From Nitrospiraceae bacterium (GTDB lineage Bacteria > Nitrospirota > Nitrospiria > Nitrospirales > Nitrospiraceae): DNA of 9,734 nt. The stretch is taken from positions 1 to 9,734 of the forward strand of contig JAICXS010000042.1 in NCBI GenBank assembly GCA_025934615.1, written 5' to 3'. This document shows positions 1-6,288 of the stretch, in pieces (position 1 is the stretch's first letter; each line of letters begins with the position of its first letter). The position numbers were made by a program, and so were the translations under genes. Below the pieces are notes generated by a model. That model was given only the letters and a program-made list of their open reading frames with translations, was not told the origin of the DNA and searched no databases.

Positions 1-376
1 CCCGATAGGCCTCGATCGCGCCATCGAGATCGCCGATTTGATAGAGCGCTATGCCTAGGCTTATCCGAGCTTCGACGAAGCCCGGTTGCATGCCAAGCGC
101 TTCGCGCAACTCTTCGGCGGCACCAAGGACATCGCCGGCATTGAGCCTCGTCACCCCTAGCACATAGTGTGTCTCGGCCGGATGTGGCTCGGGGGTCGTG
201 TCCTCGGGGTCGAGTGGTTCCGGTTCCGAAGAAGCCGGTGTCGGATCGGCTTGTTCGGTCATGGCAGGAGACGCGCCGGCAGCGAGCGCGCCATGAACTT
301 CGCCGGCAGGAGAAAGGGCAACCGCCGCAATTCCAATGCAGGCATGGATGGTGAGCCACTGAATCGTACGGTTCAT
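1..376 (-). CDS. Secreted TPR-repeat protein, N-terminal part (runs off the left edge)
   Basis: The reading frame opens at the ATG at 376-374 and stays open to base 1, giving 125 visible residues. Residues 1 to about 30 look like a Sec signal peptide: MNRTIQW, then a hydrophobic stretch rich in Ala, Ile and Val, then small residues. I see no lipobox Cys at a suitable place. Residues about 38-65 form a Pro/Glu/Thr-rich linker. From about residue 66 (PAETHYVLGVTRLNAGD) there are tetratricopeptide-type helices, with Gly/Ala at the packing positions and a second unit (EARISLGIALYQIGDLDGAI) running into the window edge. TPR proteins are scaffolds for protein contacts; here it would act in the periplasm or at the outer membrane. 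No specific partner can be named. There is no good Shine-Dalgarno, but an extended -10 promoter lies about 35 bases upstream, so the gene is probably transcribed separately from the chelatase gene before it. Confidence 0.75.
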   Translation of the reverse strand, partial: MNRTIQWLTIHACIGIAAVALSPAGEVHGALAAGASPAMTEQADPTPASSEPEPLDPEDTTPEPHPAETHYVLGVTRLNAGDVLGAAEELREALGMQPGFVEARISLGIALYQIGDLDGAIEAYR

Positions 377-409
377 CGCATTCTAGGGTGTTCGCCCATA
401 ATCGGACGG

Positions 410-418
410 ATTATACCA
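410..418 (-). promoter_or_regulatory. Extended -10 promoter for the TPR gene
   Basis: On the minus strand the sequence reads TGGTATAAT: a perfect TATAAT hexamer (415-410) with the TG of an extended -10 one base further upstream. There is no convincing -35 at 16-18 bp, which is typical of extended -10 promoters. The predicted start of transcription is near 403, leaving a leader of about 27 bases before the TPR start codon. It sits in the 59-base gap after the chelatase stop. Confidence 0.55.
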
Positions 419-435
419 TTGGAGCGCGGGGACCG

Positions 436-954
436 TTAGGAATCAAAACGCTGCAATTGAGAGGCGAGCATGGTCGCCACGGCGGGAAGATCGAAAGGCC
501 AGGCATAGCGGATCTCCACATGAGGGAACCGTGCCCGAAGGCGATTCAGACTTTCAGGAATTTCAATTTCCGAATGGCTCCCGCCGGGGGTCAGCATAGA
601 AGGCACGACGGTAATGGTCGTGATCCCAGCCTCGATCATCTCTTGTAAGGCCTCCTCCACCGTCGGGGCGCAAAATTCGTTATAGGCCATCGCGAAGCGT
701 TCGCCGTGCAGGCGTGTGCTGAGGTGCGCCGCGAGCGCTTCGAAGCCGGCTTGGTACGGATCCGTGTGAGGAGTTCTAGGCCACCGCCGAATGCGCCGAT
801 CCAGGTCGGTCTCTTCCGGGGTCGGCTCTGTCCCGCTCGCCCGACGTCGGGCTTCCAGCGTCTTCAACTTGGTGACCAGTTCCCGGGGATAATCCGTGGG
901 AATCGCGCCATGACCGACCAGGAGCACACCGCGCTTTCGATATTTGTCGTTCAC
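436..954 (-). CDS. CbiX-like sirohydrochlorin chelatase family protein
   Basis: A 172-residue protein of the CbiX/SirB class II chelatase fold, which inserts Co2+ or Fe2+ into sirohydrochlorin on the way to cobalamin or siroheme in the cytoplasm. The N-terminal strand GVLLVGHG carries the family's metal-binding His (H15). The second half carries APTVEEAL (96-103) and VVPSMLTPGGSHSEIEIPE (116-134), whose His (H127) matches the second metal ligand. Between the halves is a charged insert (about 24-66), rich in Arg/Glu and ending in WPRTPHTDPY, longer than in minimal CbiX proteins. The start is GTG, with AGGA about 6 bases upstream. A consensus promoter lies upstream (see 1034-1062). No other cobalamin or siroheme gene is in the window, so Co versus Fe cannot be decided, and a chelatase-like role on another substrate remains possible. 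Confidence 0.8.
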   Translation of the reverse strand: MNDKYRKRGVLLVGHGAIPTDYPRELVTKLKTLEARRRASGTEPTPEETDLDRRIRRWPRTPHTDPYQAGFEALAAHLSTRLHGERFAMAYNEFCAPTVEEALQEMIEAGITTITVVPSMLTPGGSHSEIEIPESLNRLRARFPHVEIRYAWPFDLPAVATMLASQLQRFDS

Positions 955-1033
955 CGGGTTCCTGTAAAACCGTTGAGTCCGTTCGGTCAGTACCGTCTGT
1001 TCAAGCCGTATGGTCAGTTCGGCTCGCGATTAC

Positions 1034-1062
1034 ATTAGAACGAGAACGGACCAAACTGTCAA
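1034..1062 (-). promoter_or_regulatory. Sigma70 promoter TTGACA-17-TCTAAT for the chelatase gene
   Basis: On the minus strand there is a perfect -35 TTGACA (1062-1057), a 17-bp spacer and -10 TCTAAT (1039-1034), five of six to consensus. This is the best full promoter in the window. It starts only eight bases after the exonuclease III stop codon. Transcription would begin near 1027, giving a 5' leader of about 72 bases before the GTG. The leader has a short direct repeat (GGTCAGT on the plus strand at 985-991 and 1012-1018). I see no cobalamin riboswitch box in it, and the leader is too short for one. Confidence 0.7.
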
Positions 1063-1069
1063 AACTCTT

Positions 1070-1846
1070 CTAGGTCGAAAATTCAGCCCACAAAAAGGTA
1101 TGATCGGACGGCGACATGGCGCGGCGCGGTTCGATGTCCACCTCGACTTTCGTGCATTTATCAGCCATTGGCCGCGTCGCGAGAATATGGTCGATCCGCC
1201 ATCCCTTATTTTTGTCCAGCGAGCTCGGCCGCAGATAATCCCAAAAGGTAAATTGTTGCCGGTCGGGATAGAGCTTGCGGAAAACGTCCACAAATCCCCA
1301 GGCCAACGTCTCTTTATAGGCGCGACGCGCATCTTCGTGGTAGCAGACGTGCTTCAGATGCTTTTCCGGACTATGGACGTCGATCGGCTCGGGAGCCACA
1401 TTCATATCGCCACACCAAACGGCAGGCCGGTCGGGTGAAAGATGCTTCTCGAAATACAGGCGCAAACGCGTGTACCAGCCCAGCTTATAGGTATATTTTG
1501 GGGAATCTATTTTAAATCCATTGGGCACATACGTGTTGATGATGGAAATGCCGTCGATCATAATACGCATTAACCGAACATCGTCCAGCTCCGGCGCTCC
1601 ATCCTCAAATCCATAATATACCGATTCGGGTTCTTTACGGCTGAGCACCGCGACGCCGTTGTACGATTTCATGCCGCGATACGCGAGGTGATAGCCACTA
1701 CCCGCAAACGGCAGTGTGGGAAACAGCTCATCCGGTACCTTCGTCTCCTGAAGACACAGCACATCCGGACGATGCTGCTCGAGCCACTGCAGCACGATCG
1801 GTAAACGAATCCGAATCGAATTGACGTTGAAGGTAGCGATCTTCAT
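1070..1846 (-). CDS. xth: Exodeoxyribonuclease III (AP endonuclease family)
   Basis: A 258-residue cytoplasmic DNA repair enzyme of the ExoIII/APE (endonuclease-exonuclease-phosphatase) family. It cleaves abasic sites and removes 3' blocking groups in base excision repair. The metal and catalytic residues are all in order: N7 in MKIATFNVNSIR, E34 in LCLQETK, Y106 in NTYVPNG, D147 and N149 in GDMN, the WRIDHIL strand (216-222) and the terminal SPSDHT motif with D248/H249. Length is normal for the family. A TTG at 1861 would add five residues (MFRGL), but the ATG at 1846 gives the classic family N-terminus and is chosen. An extended -10 promoter lies 28-36 bases upstream. The next gene downstream has its own promoter, so this is probably monocistronic. 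Distinct but related nuclease activities cannot be excluded. Confidence 0.93.
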   Translation of the reverse strand: MKIATFNVNSIRIRLPIVLQWLEQHRPDVLCLQETKVPDELFPTLPFAGSGYHLAYRGMKSYNGVAVLSRKEPESVYYGFEDGAPELDDVRLMRIMIDGISIINTYVPNGFKIDSPKYTYKLGWYTRLRLYFEKHLSPDRPAVWCGDMNVAPEPIDVHSPEKHLKHVCYHEDARRAYKETLAWGFVDVFRKLYPDRQQFTFWDYLRPSSLDKNKGWRIDHILATRPMADKCTKVEVDIEPRRAMSPSDHTFLWAEFST

Positions 1847-1873
1847 GAGGCCACGAAACAAAATTGAAGGCGG

Positions 1874-1882
1874 ATTATATCA
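1874..1882 (-). promoter_or_regulatory. Extended -10 promoter for exonuclease III
   Basis: The minus strand reads TGATATAAT: perfect TATAAT (1879-1874) with an extended TG. There is no good -35 at 17 bp; a TTGTGA lies at about 20 bp (1905-1900), which is too far to count strongly. Predicted transcription start is near 1867, about 20 bases before the ATG. The 1883-2058 remainder of this gap shows no convincing gene and no terminator with a T-run. Confidence 0.55.
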
Positions 1883-2058
1883 GATGGGAGAAGCGGAGAT
1901 CACAATGAAGAAGCGGACGGAATGGATAGCGAGGCCTAGGCGACCCCCAGAACTAACCCGGAGGCCGCCGTCATTGTAACCATTTATGGGACATCGATCT
2001 TGCGCTCTGCCTGAGCCATGAAAGCCTCTTTAAACCGTTAGAACTCGTCGGACTCGCG

Positions 2059-2535
2059 TCAGCCGGTCTTGCGCACATCGCCTCCTTTGCCGATTTCTCC
2101 GCGCCACGCGCCCGTTTCCTGCCCGCGGGACTCGATAAACGTCTTGAAGCGATCGAGATCGCCGGTTACGCGCATGGAGACAATTCCCACCGCATCGCCG
2201 GTTTTTTCCACGAAGGTCTCAGGATCATATTCCAATTGCAGCATAATCTTCGTAGTCGTTGGCGAAATTTGATGGAACGTGACCACGCCGCCATTTGGAG
2301 CACCGGTTCGACTCCGCCATGCAATTCGTCTATCGGGAGCCTGCTCGGTAATTTCCGCCTCCCATTCCTTTTCCTTGCCTGCAATTTCCGCGCGCCAGCG
2401 TAGCCGCTTGTCGTCCAGTTGTCTGACCTCTTTCACGCCCTCCATGAACTTGGGGAATTCTTCAAATTGGGTCCACTGGTTGTATGCCGTCTTGAGAGGC
2501 ACGTTGACTTCGATGGATTTTTCAATGGTGGACAT
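2059..2535 (-). CDS. SRPBCC (START-like, polyketide cyclase/dehydrase type) protein
   Basis: A 158-residue protein of the SRPBCC helix-grip fold, which encloses a hydrophobic ligand pocket. The N-terminus (MSTIEKSIEVNVPLKTAYNQ, then W) shows the first strand and the helix following it, then FEEFPKFMEGVKEV (residues about 24-37), typical of the COG5637-like cyclase/dehydrase branch. The middle has RIAWRSRTG and GGVVTFHQ, and the last part is a long amphipathic helix (GDLDRFKTFIESR). The C-terminal tail (GETGAWRGEIGKGGDVRKTG-like, Gly- and charge-rich) is probably disordered. The start is set by a strong GGGAGG Shine-Dalgarno immediately upstream of the ATG at 2535; the in-frame ATG at 2598 has none. 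The ligand is unknown, and several members of this branch are linked to stress or membrane lipids only by context. It lies 155 bases downstream of the phosphatase gene and could be cotranscribed with it. Confidence 0.8.
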   Translation of the reverse strand: MSTIEKSIEVNVPLKTAYNQWTQFEEFPKFMEGVKEVRQLDDKRLRWRAEIAGKEKEWEAEITEQAPDRRIAWRSRTGAPNGGVVTFHQISPTTTKIMLQLEYDPETFVEKTGDAVGIVSMRVTGDLDRFKTFIESRGQETGAWRGEIGKGGDVRKTG

Positions 2536-2616
2536 AGTCCCTCCCTTTGTTGCTAATCGTGCGGCGATCAATATCTTTACTCTACGGGAGCTCGTCATTG
2601 AGGACTATCGGTAGAG

Positions 2617-2634
2617 GGACGGGGGCCCCTGTCC
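2617..2634. repeat. GC-rich near-perfect palindrome, possible weak terminator
   Basis: GGACGGGGG faces CCCCTGTCC with a single G/T position, so in RNA it could fold into a GC-rich stem with a G-U pair. It lies about 56 bases after the phosphatase stop and about 80 bases before the SRPBCC start. There is no T-run on either side, so an intrinsic terminator is not established. It may be a processing or pausing element. Confidence 0.3.
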
Positions 2635-2690
2635 GCAGATGCCACAGGAGATTGTCGGATTAGGAGAACCGTCGTGTGAACAGAATAGAG

Positions 2691-3476
2691 CTAACGAGAC
2701 AGGGTATGGGTGAACGTCAGCAGACGATCGAGCAGGTCCTTGCCGGCTGCTAAAACACCTCGAATAGTGGTTTTTGCTTCGTTGAACGACAGCCGACTGC
2801 CATTGCGGTCTACGGCCGCTCCGCCCGCTTCTTCGATGAGCAGGACGCCGCCCGCCACGTCCCATTCATTCAATCCATCGACATTGAGCGTCGCATCGGC
2901 TCGGCCGGCGGCAACAAGCGCCAGGGTGTAAGCAATCGATCCCATGGGACGACACTCAGCCGCAGTTTCTATCGCGCGAAACATTCCACGCTCCAACGCG
3001 GGTGGGTTGACGAGAATTACGGGGCGGCCATTGCGCGCAGGCGTGACGTGAATCGGTTGGCCATTCAGCCAGGCGCCTATCCCGCGCACAGCCGAAAACA
3101 ATTCATCGGTCGCGGGATTATAGACTGCCGCCACCACCGGTTGATGAGATTGGATGAGTGCCACCGAAATGGCATATTGGGGAATGCCTCGCATGAAGTA
3201 TTTTGTCCCATCGATCGGATCGACGACCCAGACCCGTGCGTTCTCCAATCGGCGTGGGTCATCCGGAGATTCTTCCGATAACCAGGCGTCGTGCGGAAAT
3301 GCTGTAAGAAGCCGTTCACGCAAAATCTGATTGACGGCGAGGTCGGCCGTTGTCACCGGCGAGCGGTCTTTTTTGATATGGGTTTCGAACCCTTCCACCG
3401 CCAGTTTCAACGCTTGTTGTCCGGCCTGCCGCACGGCCGACCGAAGGACATCCAACTCTTGATGCATCGCCGTCAT
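2691..3476 (-). CDS. Inositol monophosphatase family phosphatase
   Basis: A 261-residue Mg2+-dependent, Li+-sensitive-type phosphatase of the IMPase superfamily (inositol-1-phosphatase, histidinol-phosphatase HisN, CysQ nucleotidase). The metal-site motifs are clear: D45 in TTADLAVN, E68/E69 in WLSEES, the hallmark DPIDGT at 86-91 followed by KYFMRGIPQYAISVAL, and the second hallmark WDVAGG at 205-210. Length is normal. The start ATG at 3476 has an AGGAGG Shine-Dalgarno six bases upstream, which beats the internal Met at residue 4. The substrate cannot be read from the sequence: GTKYFMRGIP is compatible with histidinol-phosphatase or CysQ-like members, and no histidine or sulfur gene is adjacent. 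It is divergent from the PilZ gene across a 159-base gap. Confidence 0.88.
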   Translation of the reverse strand: MTAMHQELDVLRSAVRQAGQQALKLAVEGFETHIKKDRSPVTTADLAVNQILRERLLTAFPHDAWLSEESPDDPRRLENARVWVVDPIDGTKYFMRGIPQYAISVALIQSHQPVVAAVYNPATDELFSAVRGIGAWLNGQPIHVTPARNGRPVILVNPPALERGMFRAIETAAECRPMGSIAYTLALVAAGRADATLNVDGLNEWDVAGGVLLIEEAGGAAVDRNGSRLSFNEAKTTIRGVLAAGKDLLDRLLTFTHTLSR

Positions 3477-3591
3477 TTGCGCCTCCTGTCTACCAGTCCA
3501 GTTTATCGCATGAAGACAAAAGGTGCAGGTCGTATCGATCTACGCCGGTCGTTCAAGACCTCTCCGCCGGAGCACGAAACGCCAAGTCGGC

Positions 3592-3597
3592 TATACT
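3592..3597 (+). promoter_or_regulatory. Candidate -10 element for the PilZ gene
   Basis: TATACT matches five of six bases of the -10 consensus and lies 38 bases before the PilZ start codon. The expected -35 place (about 3569-3574) has no match to TTGACA, so the call is weak. A small perfect inverted repeat (CTCCG-C-CGGAG, 3562-3572) overlaps where a -35 would be and could be an operator. Confidence 0.3.
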
Positions 3598-3635
3598 GTT
3601 CACAGAACGAGACATTTCACACTACTGGGTAGCGG

Positions 3636-4112
3636 ATGGCGCGCATACTGACCTGTCCTGACTGCGGGAAAGACGGCATTCTAAGGTCGCATTGTTTCAA
3701 TATTGCCGAGCGTATCGCTATGCTGCTGCTTGTCGCGCCGTTTCGATGTCAGTCCTGCAGCCACCGGTTCCTGGCGTTTCACATTGGGAGAAATTACTCA
3801 AAGCATCTTCTCGATCGCCGGGAACATAAGCGCATCCCGGTACGCCTCGCCCTGTCGTTTTCCGGCGGCCGAACTCGCGGAACCGGTATGGTTCGAGACA
3901 TTTCCATGGGTGGGTGCATTATCGAATGCGAGACGATGGTGCAAGTCGACGATATTTTTTATCTTCAGATGTTCCTCAAGGAGCAGGAGATGCCGATCGA
4001 AGTGGCCGCCATGGTTCGATCGGTAAGCCCCAAGCGGATCGGCTTCAAATTCTTGCGCAGTGCCCGTGAAAACAAACGTCTGTTCGAATTTCTTCATGCC
4101 AATGGGGCGTGA
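3636..4112 (+). CDS. Zinc-ribbon plus PilZ domain protein (c-di-GMP receptor)
   Basis: A 158-residue protein. The N-terminal 50 residues hold two CxxC knuckles, C7/C10 and C38/C41, with pattern CPDCGKDGILRS and FRCQSCSHRF, expected to bind one Zn2+. A hydrophobic stretch between them (AMLLLVAPF) is short for a transmembrane helix. Residues about 60-155 form a PilZ domain: RREHKR at 61-66 supplies the RxxxR c-di-GMP clamp and DISMGG at 88-93 the D/NxSxxG motif, so binding of c-di-GMP is likely. PilZ proteins convert this second messenger into changes in motility, secretion or transcription, and the zinc ribbon may be the output or docking module. The Shine-Dalgarno is weak. The gene converges on the outer-membrane protease gene with 31 bases between stops and no terminator visible. 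Confidence 0.85.
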   Translation: MARILTCPDCGKDGILRSHCFNIAERIAMLLLVAPFRCQSCSHRFLAFHIGRNYSKHLLDRREHKRIPVRLALSFSGGRTRGTGMVRDISMGGCIIECETMVQVDDIFYLQMFLKEQEMPIEVAAMVRSVSPKRIGFKFLRSARENKRLFEFLHANGA

Positions 4113-4143
4113 CCCGGACGTTCTTCTCCATCCATCGGTTTCC

Positions 4144-5106
4144 TTAAAAAATCCAGTTGACAGCGAAAAACACGCCTTGTCTTCTCGTATTATCGACGTT
4201 GTGTTGTCCTTGCCCGATGGTTCCGTCGGCATTGTACTGCGTAATGGTTCCCTGCCCCGATTTAATATCCCAATATTGATACCCTGCTTCAGCGGTCAAT
4301 TGACGCCACACGCGCACCGATAGCGACCCTTCTAGCTGCACACCGTTGCCGCCGGTCGCCGTACTGAGAAAGCTGGGGTTCTGTTGAAGATCGTCCCTGA
4401 GATGGTGGACGTCATTTTGCCGATAATAATTGACGGGGATGTAAAACGCGCTGCCCTTGAACGAGAGAAAACTCAGGACCGGGACGGTTATTCGCGTGCC
4501 GAGGCGCAAGCTGTGCCAGTGATTGGTTTGTGTGATACCAATCACGTTGCTTGGGACGTCCCGGCCTCCCGGAAAGAGATCTTGCAGTCCATAGGCCGCA
4601 TACTTTTCCTGCCAATATTGATAACCCAACAAGAAGTCAACGCCTCCTAAGACGGGATTGTCTTGGACTGTCCAGTGAAACACTCGAACCCCCGGAGTCA
4701 CCGAAATGATCAGCACGCTGCCATTATCGGATCGCGACAGCGTTTCAGACGCCTTTTGCGTACGATTATTTCCCTCCCAATCCTGGTCCAACAGCGTACC
4801 GCTCCCGATGGTCCCATAGCCGATGGACACGTTCATGAGGAGTCGCTGGAGGACCACGAGATCGGCATTGACTTGCGTGATGGCGCTATTGAGGCCGCGC
4901 CATGTGAGTTCGGAGCGGACATTCACGCCGGAATCGCCGATATTGTGCGCGCTTTGCCCGTGACTGAGCCACTCTCTGACCCCGACAGTCAATGTATAGG
5001 GCCGATTGTTTTCCGGCGTGACCGGCAGGTCCTGCGCCGACAAAGAGCCGACTGGGACCACCCAGAACGCGATGAGAAGAAGGCATGCCAAGCAACGATG
5101 CCCCAT
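4144..5106 (-). CDS. Omptin-family outer-membrane protease homologue (proposed)
   Basis: A 320-residue beta-barrel protein with a signal peptide (residues 1 to about 24, ending GSLSA before QD) and the terminal Phe typical of outer-membrane proteins. From memory of OmpT, the colinear features are LSHG near 47-50 (OmpT LSGK), SELTW at 65-69 (SQLDW), NVSIGYGTIGSG at 92-103 (QISIGAAGWTTLGS), then LLDQDW at 105-110 against OmpT MVDQDW with catalytic Asp83 and Asp85. Later NDVHH at 231-235 matches OmpT NDEHY with Asp210 and His212. The putative catalytic set is therefore D107, D109, D232, H234. The S1-pocket acids of OmpT (Glu27, Asp208) seem replaced by Ala53/His54 and Gln230, arguing against the classic Arg/Lys specificity. 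The gene is last in a six-gene cluster, three bases after the NUDIX stop. An inactive barrel or another family sharing the motif is the alternative. Confidence 0.7.
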   Translation of the reverse strand: MGHRCLACLLLIAFWVVPVGSLSAQDLPVTPENNRPYTLTVGVREWLSHGQSAHNIGDSGVNVRSELTWRGLNSAITQVNADLVVLQRLLMNVSIGYGTIGSGTLLDQDWEGNNRTQKASETLSRSDNGSVLIISVTPGVRVFHWTVQDNPVLGGVDFLLGYQYWQEKYAAYGLQDLFPGGRDVPSNVIGITQTNHWHSLRLGTRITVPVLSFLSFKGSAFYIPVNYYRQNDVHHLRDDLQQNPSFLSTATGGNGVQLEGSLSVRVWRQLTAEAGYQYWDIKSGQGTITQYNADGTIGQGQHNVDNTRRQGVFFAVNWIF

Positions 5107-5109
5107 CGT

Positions 5110-5649
5110 TCACACTTTCCGGGGAGCGACCGTCCCCACATGAAGATCGAACACGCCCCGGCTTTTATCGTTCACATAGCGACGCAACGCTTCAACGATG
5201 ACCGGAAATGCCAGCGTCTCCCAAGGAATTGCAGTCGGGTGGAAGAGGTGCGCTTCCAGGCTTTCATTTCCGGCCCCATAGTCGGCGCTTCGCATGGTGC
5301 CGCGAAAAATCATGTACACCTGACTAATGTGGGGAAGACTGAAGACCGCATACAGTGAGGTAATCTCGACCTCGGCCTGCGCTTCTTCCAATGTCTCGCG
5401 CGCCGCGGCTTGCTCGGCACTCTCGCCTTGCTCCATGAACCCCGCGGGAAACGTCCAGAACCCTATCCTCGGATCGATCGCACGGCGGCATAATAAAAGG
5501 CCATCGTCCCATTCGGGAAGGCATCCAACGACAACCTTTGGATTTTGATAATGGATTGTCTGGCAGGTATCGCAGACAAATCGCAAGAGGAGGTCTCCGG
5601 GTGGAATTCGCCGCGACACTGGCGACCCGCAATCACTGCAAAATTTCAT
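5110..5649 (-). CDS. NUDIX hydrolase with N-terminal zinc ribbon
   Basis: A 179-residue cytoplasmic hydrolase that cleaves a nucleoside diphosphate linked to another moiety. Residues 1-33 form a zinc ribbon with C4/C7 and C26/C29 (MKFCSDCG and FVCDTCQTIHYQNP). The NUDIX box spans 70-92: G70, E76, R84-E85 and E88-E89 are present, while the last conserved Gly is Gln91 and the residue after RE is Thr. This variant (RETLEEA) is common in the NUDIX branch with this ribbon, so the enzyme should be active. The exact substrate (NADH, ADP-ribose, FAD or others) is unknown. I chose the ATG at 5649 because it puts the zinc ribbon at the very N-terminus and follows GGTGG; the frame continues upstream to 5757 but would overlap the preceding gene. 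It sits between a small membrane-protein gene (22-base gap) and the omptin gene (3-base gap). Confidence 0.88.
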   Translation of the reverse strand: MKFCSDCGSPVSRRIPPGDLLLRFVCDTCQTIHYQNPKVVVGCLPEWDDGLLLCRRAIDPRIGFWTFPAGFMEQGESAEQAAARETLEEAQAEVEITSLYAVFSLPHISQVYMIFRGTMRSADYGAGNESLEAHLFHPTAIPWETLAFPVIVEALRRYVNDKSRGVFDLHVGTVAPRKV

Positions 5650-5671
5650 AGCCACCGTACGATGCAGAATA

Positions 5672-5896
5672 TTATTGCCGAGGAGGACGATTCTGATTCC
5701 GTATCCGGCGAAGGGAACAATAGAGCGCGTATCCCTGGGCCAACATACCGGTCGCAATTAATCCTAGAGACGTCGGAAACCAGGCTGAGTCGGGATAATC
5801 CAACCCATACATGCCCATCACAAACCCCGATGCGATCGCCACGATACCGACCGACCGTGCGATAAACGCGCTGTGCCGCAAGCCTGGGGTCGTCAT
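5672..5896 (-). CDS. Small two-TM membrane protein, unknown function
   Basis: A 74-residue protein that I do not recognise. It has two hydrophobic helices, about 15-32 (SVGIVAIASGFVMGMYGL) and 43-62 (SLGLIATGMLAQGYALYCSL), joined by a short acidic loop (DYPDSAWFP), and a basic C-terminal tail (RRIRNQNRPPRQ). By the positive-inside rule both ends should be cytoplasmic. The ATG at 5896 lies 11 bases after the preceding gene's stop. No good Shine-Dalgarno is seen, so translation may be coupled to that gene. The longer antisense and alternative-frame openings here lack membrane-protein character. Confidence 0.65.
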   Translation of the reverse strand: MTTPGLRHSAFIARSVGIVAIASGFVMGMYGLDYPDSAWFPTSLGLIATGMLAQGYALYCSLRRIRNQNRPPRQ

Positions 5897-5907
5897 TGCG
5901 TATGGAG

Positions 5908-6288
5908 TCAGTCCTTGGCCTCTTGCACCCCGTCGACAAAATAGTCGGTGGAACCGAAACAGTCCGTCGGGATACCGCGGAACTCGCGATAATGCAGGAT
6001 GACTTTCTTGCCGAGTAACGCATTAATTTGCTCGGCGACGGTCTTGTCCCAGACGCTGAACGTCCAAATCATCGGGGCGACACCGGGCACCGTCGTCATT
6101 GCCAATTCGCCCTCATAACTTTTACAGAGCCATCCTCGGTGTGAAAACTTTTGAAGATAGCCGACTCGGTCTCCGTCCGAAAAGCTCCAGTTCAAGACGA
6201 GCAGCAGGTACAACACGATCAAAACAATAGGAACCAAGAAAATGGCCCAGGCCAGTCGTCTCGTGCCCCGGCGAAAATCAATGCTCAT
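5908..6288 (-). CDS. Membrane-anchored conserved hypothetical protein
   Basis: A 126-residue protein with a basic N-terminus (FRRGTRR), one transmembrane helix at about 13-33 (AWAIFLVPIVLIVLYLLLVL) and a soluble domain beyond it that would face the periplasm. The soluble part has the pattern SDGDRVGYLQKFSHRGWLC, then YEGEL, then WTFSV, a GKKVILHY strand and a final STDYFV. I recall this arrangement (S-G-R-G..KFS.+G....EG.L ... LHY ... G.T.YFV) from conserved hypotheticals in Gram-negative bacteria, some carrying the doubtful name 6-phosphogluconate dehydrogenase. Nothing in this sequence looks like a dehydrogenase. An AGGAGG lies about nine bases before the ATG, inside the end of the DUF1653 gene, which it overlaps by 11 bases. 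Confidence 0.8.
   Translation of the reverse strand: MSIDFRRGTRRLAWAIFLVPIVLIVLYLLLVLNWSFSDGDRVGYLQKFSHRGWLCKSYEGELAMTTVPGVAPMIWTFSVWDKTVAEQINALLGKKVILHYREFRGIPTDCFGSTDYFVDGVQEAKD

Noticed and set aside
1984..2019. Eleven-codon minus-strand frame with AGAGG before its ATG
   Set aside because: It is too short to support from sequence alone, and chance frames of this length are common; no leader-peptide arrangement is visible.
4113..4143. Possible bidirectional terminator between the converging PilZ and omptin genes
   Set aside because: No inverted repeat of useful length is present in the 31 bases.
4663..5358. 231-codon plus-strand frame antisense to the omptin and NUDIX genes
   Set aside because: It spans the junction of two well-supported minus-strand genes, and its composition (His, Arg, Pro-rich) is typical of a shadow frame.
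5650..5757. N-terminal extension of the NUDIX hydrolase to 5757
   Set aside because: It would overlap most of the 3' part of the two-TM gene, and the zinc ribbon family starts at the MKFC methionine.
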